Origin: CAIPAT01 sp041665605
GTDB lineage: Bacteria; Verrucomicrobiota; Lentisphaeria; Victivallales; Victivallaceae
Length of the DNA stretch: 64,000 nucleotides
Reading direction: 5' to 3'
Assembly: GCA_041665605.1 (NCBI GenBank)
Contig: JBAYIO010000006.1
Location: 1-64,000, forward strand
In this document: positions 1 through 8,576 of the stretch, one piece after another
How the letters are laid out: every line of letters begins with the position of its first letter
How positions within the stretch are numbered: position 1 is the stretch's first letter
The notes under the pieces: model-generated
Databases searched by the model: none
What the model was told of the DNA's origin: nothing
Seen by the model: the letters and a program-made list of their open reading frames with translations, nothing else
Position numbers and translations under genes: made by a program

Positions 1-463
1 AAAAATCAAGTTTTTTACGACTTTTTCAGAAAAAAGCCGCTTTGATGCGTCAAAATGGATTTGATGCACAGCAAAACGAGTTATTAACAAGAAAAGGCCA
101 ATACTTTTGAAATTGGCTCATTAAAGATATTTTTTAAGGCTGTTTTATTGATTTAAGCTTTATCTTCACTTACTTCAAATATCTTCATGGCGAAAAAGGT
201 TGTTTACGCCTGTTCGTACCATGCCTGCGGCGGGTAGACGTTTCATATTAATTTTTTTGCCGGACCGGGTTGAATTTTTTTGAAAACGGTTTACTATTAA
301 TGATACCAGGCTGAAGGTACGGCATAGTGCCGCATCTGATATTGCCGAGGATTCTGGATGCTTGCGTAAGGGAAAACGGGTGATGAACATCACTCAACGG
401 CTTACCGGACATAGACATGTCCGGCGGTGTTTTATTGTCTTTACGCTCAAATCAGGATCAATC
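1..463. other. AT-rich left edge without a supported gene
   Basis: I see no convincing gene here. One plus-strand frame is open from the left edge and stops at 108-110; it could be the tail of a gene outside the window, but its composition is too AT-rich to support. The only clear structure is the hairpin at 405-424 just before the first gene. Confidence 0.5.
405..424 (+). promoter_or_regulatory. Hairpin in the leader of the methyltransferase gene
   Basis: CCGGACAT at 405-412 pairs perfectly with ATGTCCGG at 417-424 around a four-base loop, and a T-rich stretch follows. A weaker GTGAT/ATCAC hairpin lies about 25 bases upstream. It could be a terminator for something upstream or a leader structure for the gene starting at 464. 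The sequence does not decide between these. Confidence 0.4.
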
Positions 464-1201
464 ATGAATAATACCTGGAAACAGTTCTACGATTTTAACG
501 CTCCACATTACGACGACGAAACTTTTACTGCCAACACCGCTTTCGAAACGGAATTCCTGCTGCGGGAAATGCCGCTGCACGCCGGGATGAAAGTGCTGGA
601 CATCGGCTGCGGCACCGGACGCCACGCGGTGGCGCTGGCCGCCAGAGGCATCGCGATGACCGGACTGGATATTTCCTCCGGACAATTGGCCGAAGCAAGG
701 AAGAAAGCGGAGCTTGCCGGGGTGACGGTCCGCTTCATCCAGGCCGATGCCGCCGATTTTACGCTGCCGGAACAATTCGATGCCGCCATCTGCCTCTGCG
801 AGGGGGCGTTCGGGCTGCTGTTGGTCGATGACGACCCGCTGACGCACGAGCGGGCGATTCTGCGGAATCTGGCGGAGGCGCTGAAACCGGGCGCGCCGCT
901 GCTGATGACGGTGCGGAACGCCTTCGAAATCGTCCGGCATTACACCGACGCAGATGTTGCCGCCGGGAATTTCGATCCTTATACTTTGACGCGCGTGGTC
1001 CGGCTGGGCGAATGGTATCCCGGCTTTGATCCGGCAATCAAGGTGAAGGAAAAATGTTTCACCCCGGTGGAGTTGCGGCTGCTGCTGGAAAACGCCGGCT
1101 TTACGGTCGATCTGTTATGCGGCGGAACCGCCGGCAACTGGAACCGGCAGACGCTTTCACTGGATGAGATCGAACTGATGGTCAAGTGTCACCGGCGGTA
1201 A
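464..1201 (+). CDS. Class I SAM-dependent methyltransferase
   Basis: A 245-residue cytoplasmic protein with a Rossmann methyltransferase fold. Motif I is VLDIGCGTGR at residues 44-53, followed by an acidic cofactor-binding loop, GLDIS, near residue 67. The family transfers a methyl group from S-adenosylmethionine; the substrate cannot be read from sequence. The frame is open upstream to 362, but the ATG at 464 has AGGA at 454-457 at good spacing and gives a typical N-terminus (MNNTWKQFYD), so I chose it. The gene stands alone and converges with the minus-strand gene at 1339. The family call is firm; the role is unknown. Confidence 0.85.
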   Translation: MNNTWKQFYDFNAPHYDDETFTANTAFETEFLLREMPLHAGMKVLDIGCGTGRHAVALAARGIAMTGLDISSGQLAEARKKAELAGVTVRFIQADAADFTLPEQFDAAICLCEGAFGLLLVDDDPLTHERAILRNLAEALKPGAPLLMTVRNAFEIVRHYTDADVAAGNFDPYTLTRVVRLGEWYPGFDPAIKVKEKCFTPVELRLLLENAGFTVDLLCGGTAGNWNRQTLSLDEIELMVKCHRR

Positions 1202-1243
1202 AAAAAGTCAGGGAATGCCGTCAGCGCGTCTGGCGGTATTCCC
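1200..1243 (-). terminator. Rho-independent terminator of the minus-strand gene at 1339
   Basis: A 13-bp stem (1211-1223 with 1231-1243, two G-T pairs) has a seven-base loop. On the minus strand it is followed by a run of seven T (1200-1206). It sits between two convergent genes and may also slow plus-strand transcripts. Confidence 0.6.
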
Positions 1244-1338
1244 GAATTGATAATATCGTAAAAAAACAGAATTAATATCAGTTCGGTCCGGTAAAAATTG
1301 CTCTGGTCTTTGCTTACTTTTAAGATTGCGATTCGGTA

Positions 1339-1854
1339 TTATGCTTTCTTTTTCCGGTTCCGCTTTCGTTTGGCGGGGGTAATGCGCTTCTGTTCGGAGG
1401 CTTTGAGCCGCCGTTCTTCTTTAATCAACTGGACCGTTTTCTCCGGTTCCTTTTCGTATTCCAGGCAGTGGCCGTCGGATTCAACCGCCATCTTGTCCCT
1501 TCTTCTTTCGCCGATCCAGCGAATAACCACATCCGTTTCCGATATGCCGGCATCCACATGGAACGCGTTGAGGTGTCTGAACGATTCCCGGTCGATCGGG
1601 CAGCTATCGTCACGGTTGCAATAGATTTCCTCGGTGCCGAGCACATCCATCTTCCAGGCATACTTGCAGATGGTGCAACTGTCCAGTACCAGGGTGCGCC
1701 GTCTGGTGTAATCCGGACGATTCGGCGGGGCCTTCGGCCTTACGACCATTACCGGCACCTTTACCATCACTACTCTTCTGCTCTCTCTCCGCCGGACCTG
1801 GTGCGTTACCGCCGGCAGGTTTGAAGTATTATTATCACTGTTCTCGTTTTCCAT
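1339..1854 (-). CDS. Hypothetical basic protein with four-cysteine cluster
   Basis: A 171-residue hydrophilic protein that I do not recognise. Cysteines lie at about residues 60, 63, 79 and 85 (CTIC then CNRDDSC), a spacing that could bind zinc or another metal. The N-terminus is Asn-rich and the C-terminus is a strongly basic tail rich in Lys and Arg. There is no signal peptide or membrane segment. AGGAAAG seven bases before the ATG supports translation, and a good terminator follows the stop. The 1.2 kb upstream is noncoding and repeat-rich. A nucleic-acid-binding role is conceivable from the basic tail, but this is only a guess. Confidence 0.6.
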   Translation of the reverse strand: MENENSDNNTSNLPAVTHQVRRRESRRVVMVKVPVMVVRPKAPPNRPDYTRRRTLVLDSCTICKYAWKMDVLGTEEIYCNRDDSCPIDRESFRHLNAFHVDAGISETDVVIRWIGERRRDKMAVESDGHCLEYEKEPEKTVQLIKEERRLKASEQKRITPAKRKRNRKKKA

Positions 1855-2400
1855 AACTTTCCTAATTTACAATACTGCCGCTGTTTGTGACCGGGACTTA
1901 TCAAGCGGCGGTCCAAAATCCGACCCCTGAATCTCTCCGCTTTAGAATAAACTGCCGGGTCAATTACAACTTGATAAAATCGTTCTTTTTCGTCAAAAAT
2001 CAAGGGCTGTTATATTCATTTTGCGCTTTGAATTTGCATTAAATATTTTTACGGCAGCTTGTATTCAGGCTCTCCGGTTCAGTCCGGGCGGGCAACCACA
2101 ACCAGTTCAGGGGAATCGCGCAGGAGGTGGACAAAGCCGGTCAGACAACCGGCGTTCCCGGGCTTTAGCTTTTTCATTTTTCTGCGGCAAAAAAACTGAT
2201 TTAAGTGATTTACGGATAAGCATTAACGCAGAATATGATTTACAAACTTACTATATATGTAAAGACAAATGCTGAAGTTTTGAAGTGTTAAAATTTTAAA
2301 GCGGGAGAGTTGAAAGCGGGAAAAATTGAAAGAGGTTCCATTCAAGATGTCTCTAAACTCTCCGGAATCGGACGTCCGTTGCATCCGGGTTATGTTTTGC
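1855..2400. other. Intergenic stretch without a supported gene
   Basis: No reading frame here has convincing codon use or a ribosome binding site. A small GCCGGT/ACCGGC hairpin lies at 2136-2153, with T-rich sequence beginning about 15 bases downstream. It is too weak to call a terminator. Confidence 0.45.
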
Positions 2401-2534
2401 TGCCGCAGGTGCAGAACAATGGGTCCAATGGGGCCTATGGGTCTCATGGGGCCTATGATCGGCGGCTGTCCAAAATGAGGCTGATGGCTGTCCAAAATGT
2501 GCTGGCCGGTTGTCCAAAATGCCCCATGGGCCCC

Positions 2535-2573
2535 GACCCATAACGAAAATGCATTATGCTCAACGAGACTCCA
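2535..2573 (+). repeat. 39-bp exact direct repeat, copy 1
   Basis: Identical over 39 bp to 2822-2860. Similarity continues with scattered mismatches on both sides (about 2510-2597 against 2796-2885), so a unit of roughly 90 bp has been duplicated. Confidence 0.85.
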
Positions 2574-2821
2574 GACTCTCGGAGTTGTTTGAAAAAAACA
2601 AAAGCTTTGTACTCAATGACACTCTAAAGTCTTGGAATGGCTGTCCAAAACGGGAGGATTACGCTCCGTCGTAACCGGGATCGGAAACGGTTGCCACAGA
2701 GGGCAACCCTTCAGAAAATTGAAAGGCGTTGTTTTCAAAGGCTCTCTATTTACTCGGAGTGGTTGTCCAAAATGAGGGAATGGGCTGTCCAAATGGTTGT
2801 CCCAAATGACCCATAGGCCCT

Positions 2822-2860
2822 GACCCATAACGAAAATGCATTATGCTCAACGAGACTCCA
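2822..2860 (+). repeat. 39-bp exact direct repeat, copy 2
   Basis: Identical over 39 bp to 2535-2573. The following 25 bases (ACTCC/GGAGT element plus an A-rich stretch) are repeated again about 54 bp downstream. Confidence 0.85.
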
Positions 2861-3042
2861 ACGACTCGGAGTGGTTTGAAAAAACCGAAGAACATTGTGC
2901 TCAACGAGACTCCAACGACTCGGAGTGCGGACGGTTGCCCGCGAAAATAATATCCCGGAATTCCCGGATTACAAAAAACGCGCTGTGCTCAACGACTCTC
3001 TATTTACTCGGAGTGCCGGAAGCGGCTCATATCTTCAGGCTG

Positions 3043-4305
3043 TTACTTTTTGAGCGCCAGTTCACGGGCGTCGGCCAGCAGGGAATATTTGGAGATCAGA
3101 TTGGCGCGGAGATTCGCCGGTTCTTTGCCGCTCTCAAGAATCTTCAGAAACTCGTCGCGGACGGCGGCAAAATGCTCTTCATGGCTGGTTCTTAGCGCCG
3201 CCGGAATGTCGATCCGGAATCTGCCGCCGTCTTTGACCACGGCCAGGCCGTTATAATTCAGCGCGGCAACGGCTTTTTTCAATGTGATTTCAAACTGGTC
3301 CGGATTGCCGTGCGGCTGGACGAACAGTTCCGGTTTGCTGCCGGTCTGCGGCCCCTGGTCAATAATCAGGTCGGAAACCGAGCCTTTCATGATCGACTTA
3401 TGGGTGTCGCCGCCGCCTTCCGGGGCCTGGAGCGCCCAGACGACGGAGAGTTTAACCGGTATGCCTTTGATTCTGTAGCTGAATTCGCCGTTGCTGAACA
3501 GTTTCAGCGTATCGCCGGAAACATTTGCCGCGAGGCTTTCCGGGAAATTCTCCAGTTTGGTGACCAGTTTATATTTGTCCAGCGGAACATCGGTGCTCCA
3601 GCGGCGGGCTGCATAAAGTTCGACGTCCCGCGCGTAATCAACACTTGCTTCGCCGAGAAGCATCCACTGGATAAGATCGACCAGATGAGTGGTGACGTCC
3701 ACAATGCCTTCGCCCTGGACATTCACGTCAAAGTACCAGCCCGGCCGGACCAGCGGTGCGCCGTTGACCGTTTTATAGAGGTGATGGACGCTTTCCTTGA
3801 TGATTGACGGGGAGTCTTTTTCAATCCTGAATTCGCCGAACAGTTCTTTGCTTTTCACCAGGTCGCGCTGCAGCAGGGAGGTGATTTCATGGCGTTCGGT
3901 CATGATGTCCATCAGGATCGGATTGCCGGCCAGCACCTCTTTGAGCACTTTGACCCCGTCGCGGTTGATGGTCAGCGGCTTATCGCTGAGAACGCTGAAC
4001 CCGGCATCATGCAGCCCTTTGATATAGTGAATTTTAAGGTTGTTCTTGCCGGCGAGAATGGCGATGTCGCCCTTCTTTTCCGTAACCGCTTTCTCCATGA
4101 AATCCGGCGCGGCGTAAACGTGGAAGTTCCAGGACGTCGGATGCTGGGCGCGGTTGTTGAACGACTGGACCAGCTTCATATAGTTGTCCAGGTCAATGCC
4201 GGGATTGGAGTAAATATAGACGTCCCTGCTGATTTCAGGGTGCATTTCCCGCAGGACCAGTCCCGCATGAAAATGGCCGGGATTAACAATTACCAGAGTG
4301 TACAT
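3043..4305 (-). CDS. Gfo/Idh/MocA-family oxidoreductase
   Basis: A 420-residue predicted cytoplasmic NAD(P)-dependent sugar or polyol dehydrogenase. The N-terminal half shows the family layout, with SDKPLT (about residues 107-112) in the place of the usual EKP motif. The longer C-terminal half fits the putative oxidoreductase C-terminal domain found in this family. There is no signal peptide, unlike many homologues in this phylum. AAGGAAGAG precedes the ATG. It lies 22 bp downstream of the enolase-superfamily gene and is surely cotranscribed with it; the pair probably oxidises and dehydrates a sugar acid or sugar. The substrate is unknown. Confidence 0.85.
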   Translation of the reverse strand: MYTLVIVNPGHFHAGLVLREMHPEISRDVYIYSNPGIDLDNYMKLVQSFNNRAQHPTSWNFHVYAAPDFMEKAVTEKKGDIAILAGKNNLKIHYIKGLHDAGFSVLSDKPLTINRDGVKVLKEVLAGNPILMDIMTERHEITSLLQRDLVKSKELFGEFRIEKDSPSIIKESVHHLYKTVNGAPLVRPGWYFDVNVQGEGIVDVTTHLVDLIQWMLLGEASVDYARDVELYAARRWSTDVPLDKYKLVTKLENFPESLAANVSGDTLKLFSNGEFSYRIKGIPVKLSVVWALQAPEGGGDTHKSIMKGSVSDLIIDQGPQTGSKPELFVQPHGNPDQFEITLKKAVAALNYNGLAVVKDGGRFRIDIPAALRTSHEEHFAAVRDEFLKILESGKEPANLRANLISKYSLLADARELALKK

Positions 4306-4327
4306 GTCTCTTCCTTAACTTATGTGT

Positions 4328-5722
4328 TTATGATTTGAAAGCCGGAGCCGGGAGTGTCCGCTGAATTTTGTCCAGGCAGTAGCCGAAACCGGGGCCTTTC
4401 AGGGTCGAAATGTCAATCACCCCGTGGCGGCGCTTATAGAGTCCGGGATGGACCTTCTCTTCGGGGAGCGAGGCGTCCGGGTAGAACTGCATCGCATTGC
4501 ATTCCACGCCCATGATCGTTCCGGCGTAAGCCGCCAGCAGGACATGCGGCGCGATGGCCAGCATCGGGTTGGTCAAGTCCTGAACCATCAGGGTCATGCC
4601 GTGAGCTTTGGCCCAGCACATGCTGAGCAGCGCCCCGGTCTGGGTTTTGCAGGTCTTCAGCGCGACGCCGGTCCAGCCGAGCGCCCGCCCGAGCTTAACC
4701 AGATGCCAGTCATGGGCGCTTTCGTCCATGAATAGCGGCTTGCGGGCGGAAACGCTGTGCACGTCGATCTGGTTTTCCTCCAGATCATACGGGAAAGGCT
4801 GTTCGACATAAAGGATTTTGCCGTAAATCTGCGGTTCCTCCTCAACAAGCCGGTCAAGAATCTCATTGACATAGGCGGGGTTCGTCACCATGCAGTTGAA
4901 GTCGGTGGTCAGCCAGTCAACATCATGTTTAATGGCGATTCTGCCGATGTCAACCAGCCGCTGGTAATCCCAGGCCTGGTCATTGCCGCGCAGTTTGACT
5001 TTGAGGCAGTTCAGCCCGTCCACCATGATCCAGTCGGCCAGCAGCACCGGATAGCCGTCTTTCGGATCCTTGTCGGACAGCTCGGAAACCGCAATGAAAT
5101 CTTTGCCGCCGACCAGATGCCATACCGGCATTTTCGCCGGGATGTTTTTGACAAAGAAATCACAGGGATATTTGCCCTTGAAAGAGACCGCCGCGCCTTC
5201 AGCCGGGGTAAGATAATGGCTCAAATCATGCGACATGTATTCGCTGTTGTAAGTCTCGTAAACCGGCTTCCCGAGCAGATTGCCGTAGGCGTCATGGAGT
5301 GCGATGTCGAACAGCGAGCAGCAGACCAGTGCGCCGAGATGCGGCATCGGAGCCTCCAGGGTGCGGTTGAATTCTTCAAGCAGCGGCGTAAGCTGCTTTT
5401 CAATAAATGCGTGTCCGACTTCAACCGGGTGTCCGGTTTCGTCAAATTTCGCCCAGGCGGCGGCCAGTTTCACGCAGAAATCCATCATGGCTTTTTCGCG
5501 GTATTCAAAAGAAAGGCTGCTCGGCCAGACCCAGCCGACGCTCAGCGGGGTCTCCCCCCAGCCGGAAGCGGTCCTGCCGCTGCCGTCCCTGACCTCCAGT
5601 CTGGCCCTGCCGCAAGTAACCGAATTTAATGTTTCAGCGCCGAATTTCAGCGGAACCCGCATTATCGCGGGAAGAAAGTAAAGCTCCGCGGCAACAGGCC
5701 GGATATCAGTTGTTTTAGACAT
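4328..5722 (-). CDS. Enolase-superfamily (mandelate racemase/muconate lactonizing-like) protein
   Basis: A 464-residue protein with an enolase-superfamily capping domain and barrel. Candidate active-site residues are visible: KVK at 241-243, D274 and N276 in LTTDFNCM, E307 in YVEQP, D333-E334 in FMDES, and K356 in ALKTCKTQTG. Members abstract a proton alpha to a carboxylate, as in sugar-acid dehydratases or racemases; which acid is used here is unknown. GAGGATC precedes the ATG. It is the first gene of a two-gene operon with the Gfo/Idh/MocA gene and has a candidate promoter at 5790-5818. The AraC gene next door probably regulates it. Confidence 0.8.
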   Translation of the reverse strand: MSKTTDIRPVAAELYFLPAIMRVPLKFGAETLNSVTCGRARLEVRDGSGRTASGWGETPLSVGWVWPSSLSFEYREKAMMDFCVKLAAAWAKFDETGHPVEVGHAFIEKQLTPLLEEFNRTLEAPMPHLGALVCCSLFDIALHDAYGNLLGKPVYETYNSEYMSHDLSHYLTPAEGAAVSFKGKYPCDFFVKNIPAKMPVWHLVGGKDFIAVSELSDKDPKDGYPVLLADWIMVDGLNCLKVKLRGNDQAWDYQRLVDIGRIAIKHDVDWLTTDFNCMVTNPAYVNEILDRLVEEEPQIYGKILYVEQPFPYDLEENQIDVHSVSARKPLFMDESAHDWHLVKLGRALGWTGVALKTCKTQTGALLSMCWAKAHGMTLMVQDLTNPMLAIAPHVLLAAYAGTIMGVECNAMQFYPDASLPEEKVHPGLYKRRHGVIDISTLKGPGFGYCLDKIQRTLPAPAFKS

Positions 5723-5789
5723 TTTCAGATCCTCTTTTGAATATTAATCTTAAATGAAAATCCTTAAAATATATATCCTTAAGATGCAT

Positions 5790-5818
5790 AAAACAAGGAA
5801 TTTTAATCGAGTTGTCAA
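5790..5818 (-). promoter_or_regulatory. Candidate promoter of the enolase/oxidoreductase operon
   Basis: On the minus strand TTGACA (5818-5813) is followed at 17 bp by TGTTTT (5795-5790), a poor -10, as expected for an activator-dependent promoter. Two copies of ATCCTTAA at 5760-5767 and 5775-5782 lie just downstream and could be operator half-sites. Confidence 0.4.
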
Positions 5819-5853
5819 CATTAAAAAGTCTAAATTAAGGCAGGTTCAGATTA

Positions 5854-6789
5854 TTAGACAATGCCTTTGATCATGCCGTTACGCTTGCGGAATTCGCGCG
5901 GCGAAAAACCGACTCGTTTGCTGAATTCAGCGGAAAAGTACAATTGATTGGAGTAGCCGGTGCGCTCCGCCACCGCCTGAATCGGCAATGACGTGTTTAG
6001 CAGCAATGACTTGGCGGCCTCAATTTTAAGCCTGATGAAATAATTGATCGGCGACATGCCGAACTTTTCATGGAAGGCGCGGTGCAGTGAAGTGGAGTTT
6101 GATCCCAGCGCCGCCGCTAATTTCTGCAGAGAGATTTTTTGTGACAGATGGTGTTCCAGCAGATCCACCGCTCTAGTCAATAAGGCAGATTTGCCGGTAC
6201 GCTCAACGCCGGCGCCCAATTCCAGTATCAGTTCGTAACCGGCAACAGAGACTCGCTGCCGGAATCCGGGCTGCTTGTCACGGAGCTCGCTGATGCATTT
6301 GCGCATTAACGTTTCCACAATGCCGGAATCGCAGGGATTCACAATATCCGCCTCAATCAGGCCGGTACTGTCCAGCAGAGGCGTCAGTATATGTCCGCTG
6401 AAGCAGCAGGCTAATCGGTGACAATGATTTTCCGGGCCGGTGGCAAATTCCATATTCAGATCCGGCAGCACCAGAAAAACTTCCCCGGGCATGACCCGGT
6501 ATTCGTGGTCGCGCTGTTTGAAATACATGGAGCCTTCCAGCACCAGTTCAATGGAAAAAAGCTCGGAGAATTCCCGTTTGCGGTAATAGTTTTTATAGCA
6601 ATGCTCTTCATGGGCAAAGTCCAGCCAGAGTGGCAGCGCCCGGGCCAGCTCCGGTCTGGTATCCATGTACATTTCTCTGGTATAGTACTGATCAAGCGGG
6701 GTCCGCCAAATCCTGGAAATGCCGTCCATACTGGTGACAGAGACGTTTTTAGCATGTTTGGGTATTGGCATTCGGCTTCCCGTCCGCAT
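5854..6789 (-). CDS. AraC-family transcriptional regulator
   Basis: A 311-residue protein. The N-terminal part looks like a cupin sensor domain; VMPGEVFLVLP near residue 98 is typical. The C-terminal 100 residues carry two helix-turn-helix units; the second includes TGYSNQLYFSAEFSKRVGFSP. Such proteins usually bind a sugar or sugar acid and activate a neighbouring catabolic operon. The first ATG has no ribosome binding site; the in-frame ATG at 6771 is preceded by GGGAAG and may be the real start. Its promoter overlaps that of the divergent hydrolase gene, so it probably controls both that gene and the enolase operon. Confidence 0.9.
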   Translation of the reverse strand: MRTGSRMPIPKHAKNVSVTSMDGISRIWRTPLDQYYTREMYMDTRPELARALPLWLDFAHEEHCYKNYYRKREFSELFSIELVLEGSMYFKQRDHEYRVMPGEVFLVLPDLNMEFATGPENHCHRLACCFSGHILTPLLDSTGLIEADIVNPCDSGIVETLMRKCISELRDKQPGFRQRVSVAGYELILELGAGVERTGKSALLTRAVDLLEHHLSQKISLQKLAAALGSNSTSLHRAFHEKFGMSPINYFIRLKIEAAKSLLLNTSLPIQAVAERTGYSNQLYFSAEFSKRVGFSPREFRKRNGMIKGIV

Positions 6790-6827
6790 TGTTTAAAAAA
6801 TATAATATTTTTGCATTAATATCACAT

Positions 6828-6876
6828 ATTTTATCTCCATTATAATGTTGTGTCAATTGTTTTTTGCACATATATT
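6828..6876. promoter_or_regulatory. Overlapping divergent promoters (araC-type gene and GH63-like gene)
   Basis: Minus strand: TTGACA (6856-6851), 17 bp, TAAAAT (6833-6828). Plus strand: TTGTGT (6848-6853), 17 bp, TATATT (6871-6876). The -35 boxes share bases, so one bound regulator could act on both directions. Confidence 0.55.
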
Positions 6877-6905
6877 ATAAATAAACAGTAAGCAGGGACA
6901 TGATG

Positions 6906-8576
6906 ATGACTAAACACATTCTTAATATTTGGGGTCCGGGACAGATAATCGCATATTCCGGCTTGGACGGCCAAACCGATTTCGAACACGGTCTGGTATT
7001 GCGGACTACTTTTAGCCGGGACGGGTTTGAAATTAAGCTTCCGGAAGCCGGAGGCCGGATTTATGTTGAGCCGTCCGATCTGCATGACCCCGCCCTGATG
7101 CTGGCCGGTGACTTCTTCCAGCTCCGTTCAGCCTGCGGCGTACTGGTTGACGCCTGGCATCTGCTGATGGAGGGGCATGTCCGCGTGGAACCGGGGGCGG
7201 CGGTAACCGTTTTTCAATCGGGGAACCGCACCCTGGTCGGGGTCAGTCAATTTTTCAATCCGGCGCATTTGCAACTGCCGGTCAGGGAATTAATCGCGGC
7301 GCGGCAGCGGGAATTGCGGAGTTTTCCGTGTCCGGAAAATCTGCCTGAAGCTGCGGAAAAGACGTTGTACAAAGCATTTTCTCAATTAAAAACACAGATT
7401 TATTCGCCGGAAGGTTTAATTAAACAGCACTGGACGACTCCTGACCGCTGGCCGCATCGGCGGATGTGGTTGTGGGATTCAGTTTTTCATGCCATCGGCA
7501 TCCGCCACCTTGACGCCGGCATGGCCAGGGAAGCGGTTGATGCTGTCCTGAATATGCAGCGGGAAGACGGTTTCATCGCTCATATGATGTCTCCAACCGG
7601 CATCTCCAATATTACTCAGCCTCCGGTTATAGCTCTTGGGGTCTGGCTGGTCAACGAAGCGGATAACCGCCCGGAATGGCTGGCTCAGGCGTATCCTAAA
7701 CTTAAAGCTTATCTGGAATGGGACATGAACAACCGCGACAGCGACGGTTTCGGTCTGCTTGAATGGTATATTGAGGAACATGTCGACTGCCGGAGCGGCG
7801 AAAGCGGTATGGATAACTCGCCGCGGTTTGATTGCGCCCATCAACTCGATGCCGCTGACTTTAATGCGTTTATCGCGCTGGAATTTGAAATCATGGCGAA
7901 AATAGCGGCGATTTGCAATCCCGCAGAGCAGCAGATCTGGCAAAAACGTCACGAAACCATGTGCCGTAAAATAAATGAACGGTTGTGGAACGACGCGCAA
8001 GGATTTTATGTCGATTATGATCTTCAACTGCGGCAGCAGTCACCCATCCTGGCAAGTTCAGGGTTTCTGCCGCTGATCTGTGGTGCGGCCAGCGAGGAAC
8101 AGGCGGCAAGACTAGCCGCCCATCTGCAAAATCCTGAAACCTTCGGCACACCGCTGCCGGTGGCTTCGATAGCCCGCAGTTGCGGCAAATATTATTCAAA
8201 AGACATGTGGCGCGGCCCGGTCTGGACCAACCTTAACTGGCTGATCGCCTATGGACTCCGCCGGTACGGCTATGAGCCGGAAGCACAACTGCTGATCGAT
8301 AAAACGATGCGGGAAGTCGAACAGACTTATTTGAAGTTCGGCGTGCTTTTTGAGTTTTTTGATGACCGTATGGAAGTGGAGCCGCCGAATTTGCTGCGGA
8401 AAGGCAAAAATGTGCCGGATACGTACTTTCAGGCGTTTCACGATTACGGCTGGACTGGAACATTATATATTGATATGGCTTTTGAAAAATACGATAAACT
8501 CAACAGATCCCCGCGTAGAAGGTTCCACTCTGCACACTTTCATGCACGCATCTTATGTCAGCAGGGAACAGAATAA
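6906..8576 (+). CDS. GH63/mannosylglycerate-hydrolase-like glycoside hydrolase
   Basis: About 556 residues with an (alpha/alpha)6-barrel catalytic domain. MWLWDSVFHA near residue 187 and KDMWRGPVWTNLNWL near 437 are characteristic of the GH63/GH37-type fold; the Asp in LWDS is a likely catalytic or substrate-binding acid. There is no signal peptide, so it probably acts on an imported oligosaccharide or glycoside. Three ATGs are in tandem (6900, 6903, 6906); AGGGA at 6894-6898 best fits 6906. The last 25 residues or so (from about 8500) look foreign: the barrel is complete and the frame then runs into a gene remnant in another frame, giving an Arg/His-rich tail. Confidence 0.8.
   Translation: MTKHILNIWGPGQIIAYSGLDGQTDFEHGLVLRTTFSRDGFEIKLPEAGGRIYVEPSDLHDPALMLAGDFFQLRSACGVLVDAWHLLMEGHVRVEPGAAVTVFQSGNRTLVGVSQFFNPAHLQLPVRELIAARQRELRSFPCPENLPEAAEKTLYKAFSQLKTQIYSPEGLIKQHWTTPDRWPHRRMWLWDSVFHAIGIRHLDAGMAREAVDAVLNMQREDGFIAHMMSPTGISNITQPPVIALGVWLVNEADNRPEWLAQAYPKLKAYLEWDMNNRDSDGFGLLEWYIEEHVDCRSGESGMDNSPRFDCAHQLDAADFNAFIALEFEIMAKIAAICNPAEQQIWQKRHETMCRKINERLWNDAQGFYVDYDLQLRQQSPILASSGFLPLICGAASEEQAARLAAHLQNPETFGTPLPVASIARSCGKYYSKDMWRGPVWTNLNWLIAYGLRRYGYEPEAQLLIDKTMREVEQTYLKFGVLFEFFDDRMEVEPPNLLRKGKNVPDTYFQAFHDYGWTGTLYIDMAFEKYDKLNRSPRRRFHSAHFHARILCQQGTE

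Larger units (their letters stand above)
2401..3030. repeat. Repeat-rich intergenic block with several interleaved repeat families
   Basis: Three repeat types are visible. (1) Six imperfect copies of an element containing the inverted repeat ACTCC...GGAGT, at about 2557-2586, 2609-2637, 2732-2762, 2844-2872, 2898-2927 and 2985-3015. (2) GTCCAAAATG-like decamers starting at 2468, 2490, 2512, 2643, 2765 and 2787 plus a variant at 2799; within each cluster the first copies are 22 bp apart. (3) ATGGGGCCTATG twice near 2428 and 2446. Short open frames across it are by-products of the repeats. It separates two minus-strand transcription units. Confidence 0.7.

Noticed and set aside
2060..2180. GGTTCAGTCC and nearby hairpin as a tRNA or other RNA gene
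   Set aside because: No acceptor, D or anticodon arms can be drawn around it, and no riboswitch consensus fits.
2468..2800. GTCCAAAATG words at 22-bp spacing as a CRISPR array
   Set aside because: The repeats are only about 10 bp with about 12-bp gaps, too short for any CRISPR type, and no cas genes are present.
2021..2828. Short open frames in the repeat-rich intergenic block (2021-2275 plus; 2353-2541 and 2613-2828 minus)
   Set aside because: Their similarity to each other comes from the DNA repeats. They lack ribosome binding sites and have no protein-like composition.
8350..8505. Upstream part of the frame that ends at 8994, read as the true start of that gene
   Set aside because: Before about 8500 this frame is only a shadow of the GH63-like gene; protein-like sequence starts after that point.
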